From Nocardiopsis kunsanensis DSM 44524 (GTDB taxonomy: Bacteria; Actinomycetota; Actinomycetes; Streptosporangiales; Streptosporangiaceae): a stretch of 64,000 nucleotides of DNA. Below the pieces are notes generated by a model. It searched no databases and had not been told where the DNA came from. It saw nothing but the letters and a program-made list of their open reading frames with translations. The first letter of the stretch is position 1; every line of letters starts with the position of its first letter. Below, in pieces: positions 25,571 through 35,000 of this stretch. The position numbers and the translations under genes were made by a program. Location: NCBI RefSeq assembly GCF_000340965.1, contig NZ_ANAY01000003.1:1-64000 (forward strand), read 5' to 3'.

Positions 25571-25918
25571 GTGAACATCAAACCCCGTACGACAGCCCTG
25601 GTTTTTCGCGTGGTAGCGGCGTTCGAGGCCTTCACCTGGGTCGGACTCCTCATAGGCATGGGCGTGAAGTACCTGGGCAGCGGCAACGAGATCGGGGTGC
25701 AGATCTTCGGTCCGCTGCACGGAGGAGCTTTTGTCGTCTACGGGGTCGTGGCGCTGGCCGCGGCGCTGCGGTTCCGGTGGGGCCTGGGGGCGACCCTGCT
25801 GACCCTGGCGGCTTCGGTGCCGCCGTTGACGACCCTGCTGGCCGACTGGTGGCTGCACCGGACGGGGCGCCTGGTTCCGGTCGCGCGCACCGAGAACGAG
25901 GCCGAGCCCGTGGCGTGA
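25571..25918 (+). CDS. DUF3817 membrane protein
   Basis: This 115-residue membrane protein has three to four hydrophobic helices and the DUF3817 landmarks FRVVAAFEAFTWVGLL and GPLHGGAFVVYGVVA, ending with PLTTLLADWWLHRTGRL. The function of the family is unknown; it is widespread in actinobacteria and is sometimes found near transporters. It starts at GTG 25571 with GAGGAAG 3 nt upstream. It is followed by a strong Rho-independent terminator, so it is probably monocistronic. Confidence 0.85.
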   Translation: MNIKPRTTALVFRVVAAFEAFTWVGLLIGMGVKYLGSGNEIGVQIFGPLHGGAFVVYGVVALAAALRFRWGLGATLLTLAASVPPLTTLLADWWLHRTGRLVPVARTENEAEPVA

Positions 25919-25938
25919 TAATCCCCGAACCCGAATTG

Positions 25939-25974
25939 GGAACACCGAACCAAGATGTTCGGTGTTCCTTTTTT
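25939..25974 (+). terminator. Rho-independent terminator with T-run
   Basis: A 12-bp perfect stem (GGAACACCGAAC / GTTCGGTGTTCC) with a 6-nt loop and six Ts lies 20 nt after the DUF3817 stop. It is the most canonical intrinsic terminator in the window. Confidence 0.92.
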
Positions 25975-26219
25975 GTCCGATCACCAGAAACCGCCGTACG
26001 GCAATGGAGATGAACACGAAACCAACACGGAAGGATTGTAGAAGAATACAAAACCATTCTTCTCCACCTACCACGTAATACAACTCCACCCCAGAGGGGC
26101 ACCGGGTTTACATTGTGGCCGGATTCGGCCCTGCATTATCCTCCGGAACCCTTTGCCAAACACGGAGAGGGCGTGTTCCTTTACTACTGGTACATCAACC
26201 CCGGTAGAAGGAAACTTCC
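25975..26219 (+). promoter_or_regulatory. A/T-rich leader of the amidase gene with a dyad
   Basis: This 245-nt stretch is much lower in G+C than its surroundings and has no ORF of note. It contains the dyad AGAAGAAT (26040-26047) and ATTCTTCT (26056-26063) with an 8-nt loop. AGAAGGAAAC precedes the amidase ATG. It probably holds the promoter and control region of the secreted amidase. Confidence 0.45.
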
Positions 26220-27029
26220 ATGTCCCACTCCCCCGCGCCCGGCCCCGGCCGCAGGACCGTGTTCCGCGGTGCCGCGCTGGCCTCCGGTGCGGCCGTGCTC
26301 GGCGGTGCCTTCGCCGCCCCGCCCCTGCAGGCCTCACCCGTGCGCATCGCCGAACCAGCGCTGCACACACGCGCCGCCTGGAACGCCCGGACACCCTCCA
26401 GCCCCGTCCAGGTCCTGGCCACCCCGCCGACCAACATCGTGGTGCACCACACCGCCACCGCCAACAGTGACGACCACTCCCTGGAACACGCCCTGGCGCT
26501 GTCGCGCTCCATCCAGAACTTCCACATGGACACCCAGGGATGGATCGACGTCGGCCAGCAGCTCACCATCAGCCGCGGCGGGCACGTCATGGAGGGCCGC
26601 AACCGCGCGCTGCCGGCCATCCGCGAGGGCAGCCAGTGCGTGGGCACCCACGTGGCCAACCACAACAACACCACCATCGGTATCGAGAACGAGGGAACCT
26701 ACACCGGTGTCGAACCCACCGGCGCACTGATCGATGCCCTCGTGGAGACCCTGGCGTGGCTGTGCCAGGCCTACGGGCTCAACCCGGACGCGATCGTGGG
26801 CCACCGCGACTTCAACGCCACCGAGTGCCCGGGCGAGGTCCTCTACGGGATGCTGCCCGAGCTGCGCAACCGGACCATGGGCGTGCTCGAGGCCGAGGGT
26901 GTGCAAGTGCCCCCGCACAGCCAGGCCGACCCGGACGCCGCCCCCACCTACCCGGCGGTGCCCGACGACGAGCCCGACCACACCTTCCACCACGGTCCCG
27001 TGCGCGGGCCCGACGACATCTCCCGCTGA
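26220..27029 (+). CDS. Tat-exported N-acetylmuramoyl-L-alanine amidase (PGRP/amidase_2)
   Basis: This 269-residue secreted enzyme is predicted to cleave the bond between MurNAc and the peptide stem of peptidoglycan. The N terminus has a twin-arginine signal (GRRTVFRGAALA) with likely cleavage near residue 38. The catalytic zinc ligands are His76 (VVHHTAT), His195 (VGHRDF) and Cys203 (ATECPG), as in PGRP-like amidases. The C-terminal 45 residues are Pro/Asp/His-rich and disordered. It is monocistronic, between two terminators. Possible roles are wall remodelling during development or attack on other bacteria. Confidence 0.92.
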   Translation: MSHSPAPGPGRRTVFRGAALASGAAVLGGAFAAPPLQASPVRIAEPALHTRAAWNARTPSSPVQVLATPPTNIVVHHTATANSDDHSLEHALALSRSIQNFHMDTQGWIDVGQQLTISRGGHVMEGRNRALPAIREGSQCVGTHVANHNNTTIGIENEGTYTGVEPTGALIDALVETLAWLCQAYGLNPDAIVGHRDFNATECPGEVLYGMLPELRNRTMGVLEAEGVQVPPHSQADPDAAPTYPAVPDDEPDHTFHHGPVRGPDDISR

Positions 27030-27074
27030 CCTCGCGCACGACCTCTCACCCCGCTCGGGGTCGAGCGCCCGCAC

Positions 27075-27105
27075 CGGTGCCCGCCGTCGCCGACGGCGGG
27101 CACCG
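27075..27105 (+). terminator. Terminator after the amidase gene
   Basis: The arms CGGTGCCCGCC and GGCGGGCACCG pair perfectly around GTCGCCGAC, 45 nt after the amidase stop. Confidence 0.75.
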
Positions 27106-27242
27106 TCATGTCCGGGGCCGACCACCGCGACCTTGTCGACGTGCTCGGCCAGCTTGGGCACGACGGCTGCCATGGCGCCCATCGCCACCGGGGCCTGCCG
27201 ACAGATCGTGGGCTTCCGCCGGAGGTTTCGGCACGGGGAGTG

Positions 27243-27271
27243 TTGACAGAGCGGGGCCGGGCAGAAGAATG
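27243..27271 (+). promoter_or_regulatory. Possible promoter of the small ABM-like gene
   Basis: TTGACA (27243-27248) is followed after 17 nt by the weak -10 AGAATG (27266-27271), only 6 nt before the ATG at 27278. This fits a leaderless transcript, although the -10 is poor. Confidence 0.35.
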
Positions 27272-27277
27272 AGACGC

Positions 27278-27700
27278 ATGCCGAGCACATCCGACGCACC
27301 GGTCCTGTTCCACAACACCATGCGCGTCCGGGAAGGGCACTGGGCGGATTTCCGGCTCGCCGCCGAGCGCGCCGTGCGCTTCACCGAGGAGCACGCCCCT
27401 CAGGTCATGGTGGAGTTCTTCTCCGACGAGGAGAACATGCGGGCACACAGTTTCCAGCTCTACGCGGATTCGGAGTCCATCCGTACGCACTGGCGGATCT
27501 CCTCCGACCACATCGGCGGGGTGATGGAGCACTGCTCGGTGGAGCGGCTCGACGTCTACGGTCGCCCCGATGCAGGGGTGGCCGCTTCCTTGGCGGCCTT
27601 CGGACGCGACCTTCCCGTCTCGATCCATCCGCGTATCGCGGGTTTCACGCGCCTGGGAGGGGCCGGGTGGACCGAACAGGGACGACCGGGTCCGGCATGA
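27278..27700 (+). CDS. Small ABM-like (dimeric alpha-beta barrel) protein, function unknown
   Basis: This 140-residue protein opens with FHNTMRVREGHWADFRLAAE and continues with FQLYADSESIRTHW, the pattern of antibiotic-biosynthesis-monooxygenase/quinol-monooxygenase-like barrels. It has no signal peptide or helix, and no catalytic residues can be assigned because the family is variable. An alternative ATG at 27269 would add three residues. It stands alone downstream of the amidase terminator. I would not assign a reaction. Confidence 0.65.
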   Translation: MPSTSDAPVLFHNTMRVREGHWADFRLAAERAVRFTEEHAPQVMVEFFSDEENMRAHSFQLYADSESIRTHWRISSDHIGGVMEHCSVERLDVYGRPDAGVAASLAAFGRDLPVSIHPRIAGFTRLGGAGWTEQGRPGPA

Positions 27701-27952
27701 GGAGGGTTCGCGTTCTCTGAGCCGAGGTCCACGGCCGGGGCGTTTCGGAACAGGGCGATATGACACAGTCGGAACTCTGTACTGAAAAATCGACAACCCG
27801 GGAAACGGCGATGAGAAGATCGAATGAACCCGACCGTTTTTCCGGTTGCATCATGGAGCACCGACGCCGTTCCGACCGGTTCTGCGCGCGAGGACATCGG
27901 CCGCACAAGGCACTCCCGAACCCAATGCCCTTGAGGGAAACGGTTGCCGACC

Positions 27953-28405
27953 ATGCCTAGAAGGAGCGCCGTCATCGGTGGCGGGAAGCCCGGGACCACA
28001 GCAGCGAAGCAGCTCGTCCCAGCCGGTGACGAGGCATTCCTCCCCGAACCCGCAGAAGGGCTCGGAGGCCGCGCCCGCTCCTGGCACCCTCCCGAAAGCG
28101 ACCCGGACGCCGGGACCAACCTCGTGCACATCAGCTTCTACGGGGAAATGACCGGACCCACCCGGGAGCGCGGGACAGAGAAAGACCTCCAGAAGACACC
28201 CACCACGGTCCACGCACCGAAGAACGGACGCAACCACGGCCTTTCTTCCGACTCTCCCTCAACTTCCTGAAGCCCGCACCCCTCCCTCACCGATCGGCTC
28301 GGGTTCCTCACCGCTTCTGTCCGCGAGGTGGCCGGGAAGAAGGAGCTGGACCTCTTCGAGGAGGCGGTGCTCGCCCTCCACACGCCGCTTCCTCAAGCCC
28401 CAGAG
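27953..28405 (+). pseudogene. Remnant of an FAD-dependent amine-oxidase/phytoene-desaturase-like protein
   Basis: The ATG at 27953 begins MPRRSAVIGGGKPGTTAAKQ, a slightly damaged FAD-binding Rossmann motif (GxGxxG), followed by EGLGGRARSW, which is typical of NAD(P)/FAD amine oxidases and phytoene desaturases. The frame breaks near 28285. The next frame continues LTDRLGFLTASVREVAGKKE up to about 28400, where homology stops. Only about 150 of an expected 450-500 residues remain, so it is not functional. It lies beside the pepP terminator. Confidence 0.7.
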
Positions 28406-28479
28406 GCACGAACCGGCACTCTCGGTCTCGTTCCTCGTCGATCGGGTGAGTCTTCCGCCCCGGCCGGGGGCACGCACAC

Positions 28480-28515
28480 GTGTGGGCCGCCTCCCCGGCG
28501 GGAGACGGCCCACAC
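28480..28515 (-). terminator. Terminator after pepP
   Basis: The stem GTGTGGGCCG / CGGCCCACAC (28480-28489, 28506-28515) encloses an inner CTCCC/GGGAG stem, 45 nt after the pepP stop on the minus strand. Confidence 0.75.
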
Positions 28516-28559
28516 GGCCTCGCGGGAGCCCCGCAGCCGTGCGCCGCGGGGCGGGCGGG

Positions 28560-30053
28560 TCAGGAGCGCGGCAGGCGCTCGGCCAGCCAGGCCTCGACCT
28601 CGGCGGAGGAACGCGGCAGCCCGGCCGACATGACCGTGCGGCCCTCCTCGGTGACCAGGACGTCGTCCTCGATGCGCACGCCGGTACCGCGCAGCTCCCC
28701 GGGGACGGTGAGGTCGTCGGGCTGGAAGTACAGGCCCGGCTCCACGGTCAACACCATGCCCGGCTCCAGCTCGCCGTACAGGTGGGCCTCCTGGCGGGCC
28801 GCGGCGCAGTCGTGCACGTCCAGGCCGAGCATGTGGCCGGTGCCGTGCAGGGTGTAGCGGCGCTGCAGACCCAGCTCCAGCACACGCTCGACCGGGCCCT
28901 CCAGCAGTCCCCACTCGACCAGGCCCTCGGCCAGCACACGCTGGGAGGCCTTGTGGAAGTCACCGAAGGAACGGCCCGGGGCGACCGCGGCGATACCGGC
29001 CTCCTGAGCGGCGTACACCAGGTCGTAGACCTTGCGCTGCAGTTCGGTGAAGGTGCCCGAGACCGGCATGGTCCGGGTGACGTCGGCGGTGTAGAGGGTG
29101 GTGGTCTCCACGCCGGCGTCCAGCAGCAGCAGGTCGCCCTCGCGGACCGGCCCGTCGTTGCGGGTCCAGTGCAGGGTGGTGGCGTTGGCGCCGGAAGCGG
29201 CGATGGTGCCGTAACCGACGTCGTTGCCCTCCACGCGGGCACGCAGGAAGAAGGTGCCCTCCACGAACCGTTCGGAGGTGTCCTGGGCCTGGGGCAGCGC
29301 GGCGACCACGTCGTTGAACCCGCGCACGGTGGCGTCGACGGCGCGCTGGAGCTGGGCGACCTCCCACTCGTCCTTGACCAGCCGGTGGTCGTCCAACTCC
29401 ACGCGGAGCTCCTCGTCCAGGCGCGCGGACTTGGCGCGGGCCTCGGTACCGGTGTCCCCGCGCACCTCATCGACGAGGGCGTCCACCTCCTCGTCGTGGC
29501 CGCGCACCACACGCAGGGTCGCCGTGCCCGCGCGCAGGTCCTCGGGCAGGGTGCGCACGTCGGCGGTGGGCACACCGAAGAGGACGGAGGCCTCTTGGAG
29601 GCTGTTGCGGCGCCCGGTCCACAGTTCGCCGTACTGGCCGAGCCAGAACTCACCGTTCTCGCGGTCCGAGCGCGGCTTGAGGTAGAGGAGCGCCTCGTGG
29701 CCCCCGTCGGCGTCGGGGGTCAGCACCAGGCATCCGCCGTCGGCGGTGTCACCGGAAAGGTAGACGTAATCGGTGGCGGCGCGGAAGGGGTACTCGGTGT
29801 CGTTGGAACGGGTCACCAGCTGCCCGGCCGGCACGACGAGGCGCTCGCCGGGGAAGGCTGCGCTGAGGACGGCACGGCGGCGCGCGGTGTGGGGCGCCTG
29901 CTCGATGGGGTCCAGGTCGCGCAGCTCGGTGTCGGCCCACCCGGTACTCATCCACGTGGCGAGCTCGTCGGAGACCGACTGGGACTGACCGTTCTTGCGG
30001 GGGGTGAACACAAAGGCGTCGGCTCGGTCTCCGGGACGCTGCTGGTCGCTCAC
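28560..30053 (-). CDS. pepP: Xaa-Pro aminopeptidase (aminopeptidase P)
   Basis: This 497-residue dimetal aminopeptidase removes the N-terminal residue preceding proline. The N-terminal AMP_N domain (about residues 45-195, with YVYLSGDTADGGCLVL) is followed by the M24 pita-bread domain. The metal ligands are visible in order: Asp (LLLDAGVE), Asp (TADVTRT), His (HGTGHMLGLDVHD), Glu (TVEPGLY) and Glu (RIEDDVLV). It is cytoplasmic. It starts at GTG 30053, with GAGGAGAG upstream, and is monocistronic with its own terminator. Length is normal for actinobacterial PepP. Confidence 0.95.
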   Translation of the reverse strand: MSDQQRPGDRADAFVFTPRKNGQSQSVSDELATWMSTGWADTELRDLDPIEQAPHTARRRAVLSAAFPGERLVVPAGQLVTRSNDTEYPFRAATDYVYLSGDTADGGCLVLTPDADGGHEALLYLKPRSDRENGEFWLGQYGELWTGRRNSLQEASVLFGVPTADVRTLPEDLRAGTATLRVVRGHDEEVDALVDEVRGDTGTEARAKSARLDEELRVELDDHRLVKDEWEVAQLQRAVDATVRGFNDVVAALPQAQDTSERFVEGTFFLRARVEGNDVGYGTIAASGANATTLHWTRNDGPVREGDLLLLDAGVETTTLYTADVTRTMPVSGTFTELQRKVYDLVYAAQEAGIAAVAPGRSFGDFHKASQRVLAEGLVEWGLLEGPVERVLELGLQRRYTLHGTGHMLGLDVHDCAAARQEAHLYGELEPGMVLTVEPGLYFQPDDLTVPGELRGTGVRIEDDVLVTEEGRTVMSAGLPRSSAEVEAWLAERLPRS

Positions 30054-30301
30054 GTGAGCTCTCTCCTCGCGGGGTGTGCGGACTGGTGCGGGGCGGGGCG
30101 GCTGGTGAGGGCCCTGCGCCCGGTTCCCATCCTAGGCCCCGGAACACCGGTCCGCCCGTGCGCGGTCCATTCCACCGGCCATAACCCCTACTGGATCGAT
30201 GAGGGAAGGGGCCGGGCCGACGGAAGTGCCTCGGAGAGCGTCGGCACCGGCCACCGGCGTCCGGAAGAGCACTGCCGCCGTCCCTTCCGCCTCTGAACGG
30301 T

Positions 30302-30835
30302 CTAAAGCGCGGTGGCGAAGGGGATGGCCTTGGGGTAGGGCAGATCGTCGATCCCGGCGGGGTCCAGGTGGCGGTAACCCAGGCGCTCGTAGAGGGCCAC
30401 GGCCTCGGGCTGGGAAGGGCCGGTGAACAGCACTACACGGGTGTAGCCCAGGTCGCGGGCGGCCTGTTCGAGCGCGCCCATGACGGCACGGGCCAGGCCC
30501 CTGCGGCGATGCCGCTCGGAGGTCCAGATGCGCTTGAACTCGGCCGTTTCCGGCTCCTGGGAGCGGTCGGTACGGTACGGACGCACGGCGCCGCCGGCCA
30601 CGATCTGCCCCTGGAGCTCGACCAGGACCATCCGCCCGTCGGGGGCCACGAACTCGGTGACGGGGTAGCGGGACAACTCATGGGCGGCACCGTCGGCCCC
30701 GTAGCGCTGGGTGTACTCCTCCAGCAGTCCGTCCAGGAGCCCGTCCACGCGCGGGTCGTCGTGCTCGACCGTCAGGATGCGCAGAGCGCCCTCGGATCCG
30801 GTGGTGCGGTGCTGGTCGACGCCGGTGTGGGTCAC
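30302..30835 (-). CDS. GNAT-family acetyltransferase
   Basis: This 177-residue GNAT enzyme transfers an acetyl group from acetyl-CoA to an unknown amine. Motif A, the CoA pyrophosphate-binding loop, is RHRRRGLARAVMGALEQAA, and motif B ends in ALYERLGYRH. The C-terminal LPYPKAIPF resembles the N-acetyltransferases that lie next to resistance or metabolic genes. It starts at GTG 30835, with GGGAGGAAAG upstream; the ORF to 30892 is less likely. It stands alone, so its substrate is not indicated. Confidence 0.85.
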   Translation of the reverse strand: MTHTGVDQHRTTGSEGALRILTVEHDDPRVDGLLDGLLEEYTQRYGADGAAHELSRYPVTEFVAPDGRMVLVELQGQIVAGGAVRPYRTDRSQEPETAEFKRIWTSERHRRRGLARAVMGALEQAARDLGYTRVVLFTGPSQPEAVALYERLGYRHLDPAGIDDLPYPKAIPFATAL

Positions 30836-30999
30836 CTTGTCTTTCCTCCCGAGTTCGGCCGGGCACCGCTCCCGGTGCCGCATGGTCCGCACGGAATCCT
30901 ATGTGCGCCCGGTTCGGGTCTGCCATGGTCGGCCGGGTCGGGCCTCTCACACCGTGCGGGTGGGGACACCGTGTTGAAGGGCTCTTCCGGCGGGGCCGG

Positions 31000-31257
31000 C
31001 TAATGGGGCGTGGGGCCTTCTTCACCGCCGTGGTCCTGCGGGTCGGCGTTGCTCCCGTAACGGGCGTCGCGGTCCCCGGGGTCGTCGGGGTCGGCGAGGT
31101 TGCCCAGGGTCATCGCCACCGGAGGCAGCACGGAGGCGACCACACACATGGCCACGGCCCATCCGGTACCGAACAGGAAGTAGACGGGCGCGGACGCGGC
31201 GAAAAGCAGGACACAGGCCCCCATGAGGAGGCTGTACTGGCGCACTCGACGTTTCAT
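31000..31257 (-). CDS. DUF3099-like small membrane protein
   Basis: This 85-residue protein has a basic N terminus (MKRRVRQYSLLMGAC), two hydrophobic helices (about residues 9-28 and 32-52, VAMCVVASVLPPVAMTLGN) and an acidic tail. The pattern matches DUF3099, a family of unknown function in actinobacteria. The ATG at 31257 follows GGGAGGTGCGC, a clear Shine-Dalgarno. It lies 164 nt upstream of the GNAT gene on the same strand. Confidence 0.75.
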   Translation of the reverse strand: MKRRVRQYSLLMGACVLLFAASAPVYFLFGTGWAVAMCVVASVLPPVAMTLGNLADPDDPGDRDARYGSNADPQDHGGEEGPTPH

Positions 31258-32008
31258 GCGCACCTCCCGGTTCGCGGTGGCACTCAGGGTGCACACCTTC
31301 CACGCTACCCCCGCCTTCACGCCCCTGTCCTGGCTCGGGAAGCGGGAAAAGGGGCTCTACCGGGTGCGCGTGGGCCCCGGGAGGGAGGGATCCCGGGGCC
31401 TGAACGCAGGGGAAGGGCCGGCGCGACCGAGTACGCACGGGGAGGGTGTGGTGGATCACCGTGCGTCGGGGGTTGGTCCTCGGCCCCGCCGGCCCTGGCT
31501 TCGGTGCATCGCACGGGGTCCGGGCCGTGGACGGGTGGGGCGGTGGAGCACGCAGGAGCGGGGGTTGCACGCTCCACCGCCGGTCCGGGCAGGGTCTGTC
31601 ACCTCAGGTGGTTCACGACGGCCCCGGCATCACCGTTCCGGCGCTGGTAGCGGTCGGGGCAGCGGCCGCCCGGGCGAGGCCGCCGTCCCGGACGCAGGTC
31701 GGCTCCGGCGTCGATATTGCGGGTGAGTTCCTGCAACGTTCCACTTTCTGAGACGGGGCCGGGGAGGTGGGATCGGGTGATCACCGAACGATTTCAGGAA
31801 GGGTTCCTGCTGCTTTCCACTGGGGACGGTGAACCGCTCCGTTCGCGCGGTGAACGTTCTCGACCTCGACCGTCGAAGGACGAGGGGTTCCACGATGGAA
31901 TGAGATAATGACTTTTCGGTGACGTAGGTCCCGAACGGCGTCATTCGTGTGCAAGAGTGTGGACCTGTCGCAGGCTCTCGCGGTCGTCGGCGAATCAGAG
32001 GTGGTTCT
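31258..32008. other. Long gene-free region upstream of the SARP gene, with two hairpins
   Basis: No convincing CDS is present in 751 nt. Two strong dyads occur: GGCCCCGGG/CCCGGGGCC at 31373-31400, and an 11-bp perfect stem GGCGGTGGAGC/GCTCCACCGCC at 31539-31581 with a 21-nt loop. The first may be a terminator. The second could be part of the SARP leader or of a divergent regulatory region. An A/T-richer section near 31880-31960 probably contains the SARP promoter. Confidence 0.5.
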
Positions 32009-35000
32009 GTGCACACATGGGAATTCCGGCTGCTCGGGCCGTTGGAGGGATGGCGCGCGGGCCGTGCCCTGGCACTGACAGCGGCCAAGCAGCGCATCAT
32101 CCTCACCACCCTGCTGCTGCGCTCCTCACCCACGACAGTGCCGGAACTGATCGAGGCGGTGTGGGAGGAGCCTCCCGAAGGGGCGCGGGAGGCGGTCCGC
32201 TCCTACGTGATGCGGTTGCGCCGCACGTGCGAGGAACACCGTGGCGAGCTCATCCGCACCAACGACAGCGGATACCAGATCTGCCCCGAGGCGGCGAAGG
32301 ACATGTCCGTCGACCTGTGGCGCTTCGAGAAGCTGGTACGGCACGCCCGTGAGGCACGCCACGAGGGCAGTCTCGCCGCGGCCTCCCAGCACCTGCACGA
32401 GGCGACCGGCCTCTGGAGTTTCCCGCTGCTGGAGAACGTTCCCTCCCCCGGCCTGCACCTGAGCCAGGTCCCCCAGCTACGGGAGCGCTACCTCGGCGCC
32501 GTCGAGGAACGCGTGGAGGTCGACCTCCAGTTGGGCCACTACGAGGAGGTGCTCGCGCCTCTGCACGGACTCGTCTCCGAAGAACCCCTGCGTGAGGTGT
32601 TCTGGCACCAGCTGATGACCGCGTTGGACGCGGTGGGACGCCGCGCCGAGGCGCTGATGCACTTCCAGCTCCTACGGGACTCCCTGGTCGAGGAGCTGGG
32701 GGTGGAACCGAACGCGACGCTGCAGGAGCTGCACCAGCGCCTGTTGCGCGCCGATGCCGGACCGGCCCCCCGCCCCGGCCCGCAGGAGGACCGGGCCCGT
32801 CCCGCCCCGCCCTCCCCCCGCCAGCTCCCGCCGAGGACGGCCCCGTTCGTGGGCCGCCGACAGCTCATCGGCGAGATGGAGACGATGTTGGGGACCGCGG
32901 CGCCGGGAACCGGGTCGGCCCTGGTTCTCCTGACCGGGGCGGCCGGTGTCGGCAAGACCGGCCTGGCGGTACACGTGGCGCACCGCTCGGCCCCGGCCTT
33001 TCCCGACGGGCAGCTCTACGCGGACATGCACGGCTTCTCTCCCCTGGCAGCGACCTGTCCCAACACGGTCCTGCTGCGTTTCCTCAAAGCGCTCGGCGTG
33101 GCCGCCGACCAGATCCCGGGGGACCTGGAGGAGCGTGCCGCGATGTTCCGTTCCCTGCTGTGGGAGCGGCGCGTGCTGGTGTTGTTGGACAACGTCGGCG
33201 ACCGCACACAGGTCGAACCGCTGCTCGCCGGCGGCCAGGGCTGTGCGACCTTGGTGACCAGCCGGTCCGACCTGCACGGCCTCAGAGCGGTGCACGGCGC
33301 CCGCCACCTGCGGCTCGAGCCCCTGGAACAGGCGGAGTCGGAGGAACTGCTCGAAGGCATGCTGTCCCTTCCCGAGGGCGACGACGAGCAGGCCGGGGCG
33401 GTGCAGCGCCTGGCCCGGATGTGTGACGGGCTGCCACTGGCGCTGCGCATCGCGGGGGCCAACATCGGTGATTTCCCGGAGCAGCGCATCCACAGCTACG
33501 TGGCCGAACTCGAACGCAGTGACCGCCTGACGGCCCTGCGTGTGCTCGGCGAACCGGACCTGTCGGTGACCATCGCCTTCGAACGCTCCTACGAGAGCCT
33601 CACCGAGCAGGCCCGCAAGCTGTTCCGACTGATGGGCCTGTTGGAGGGGACGGACCTGACCCCTGCTTCTGCCTCGGCACTGCTGGGAGCAGAAGCGGAA
33701 GAGGCACTGCACTCCCTCGTGCGCAGCAACCTCGTGGAGCAGACCTCGGCCACCCGGTACCGCATGCACGACCTGCTGCGGCTCTACGCCGAGAAACTCA
33801 CCCGCCAACGGGACGGGGAGCACGAGCGCCACAGGGCCCTGCGCCGGTTCCAGAACTTCCACCTCGCCGTGCTGCGGTCCGTCTCGACCCTGGTGTGCCC
33901 GGATGTGGACCTTGCCCCGCCTCCTCCCGGCCCCGACCCCGACGGGACCGCACATCTCGCACCGCATCCGAGCGACCGCTACCAAGCCCTGGACTGGCTC
34001 GACACGGAACTGCACAACGTCCTCACACTCGCCCACCACGACTTCGGCGATCCCGGACTGGCATGGCGCGTGGCCGATTCGCTCCGAGGGCTGGTGGGGC
34101 TGAGGCTGCGCATCGGCGAGCTCTCCGGGCCCGTGCACACCTGGCTGGAACGCGCCCCCGACACGGCCGAACCCCTGGGGTGGGCCTCGATGCTGCACAT
34201 ACGCGGACTCGAGGGCATCTACCGGCAGGACCTGCCCTCGGCACTGGCCGACCTCCACGCGTCGCTGGCCCACTACCGGCGTGCCGGCTGGGAACCGGGC
34301 GAGCTCTCGGTCTACAACAACGCCGGGGTGGTCCTGGCCCAACAAGGCCAGTACCGGGAAGCAGTCGAACACCTCGGCCGTGCTCTGGCGGGATGGCGGC
34401 GCCGAGGAAAACTCCCGCCGCAACGGACCGCTCTGGGCAACATCGCCGAGGCCCACCTGCACCTGGGCGAACCCCGGACGGCCGTGGGCGTGGTCGAGAC
34501 GTCCTCGGTACGGCGGGATCCGCCGGAAGAAGGGGCCGAGAGCGCACCACGCCTGGTCACCCTGGGCCTGGGGCGGCTGCACCTGGGCGAGTTGAACGGG
34601 GCCGAACTCGCCCTGCGGCACGCGTTGGACATCTCCGAGCGTCTGGGGCTGCAACGCGTCACGGCCGAGGGCCTGAGCCATCTCGCCGCGGTCCAGCTCG
34701 CCAAGGGCCGGTACGCCGCGGCCGAGGCGTCAGTGGCGCAGGCGCTGCAGACCACCCACGACCTCCCCCGTTCCCGTGAACATGTGCTGGCCCTCGTGGC
34801 AGCCGTACACACAGCGGCGGCGCGCTCCACCGGGGCCGCGGTCCAGACAGGGCACGCGGCCCTGACCCTGAGTTCACGCACGGGCTCCCCGGATCTGCAG
34901 TGTGTTGCCCTGGTGGCCCTCGCGGAGGCCGAAGCCGCAGAGCACGGCCCCGGGTCCGCCACGGCCCGGGCACAGGAAGCACGGGACATGGCTCGTGCCG

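Noticed and set aside
27106..27268. Minus-strand stretch reading GAMAAVVPKLAEHVDKVAVV
   Set aside because: Reads like real protein, but it is only about 30 residues with no start or homologue I can name, lying between a terminator and a promoter.
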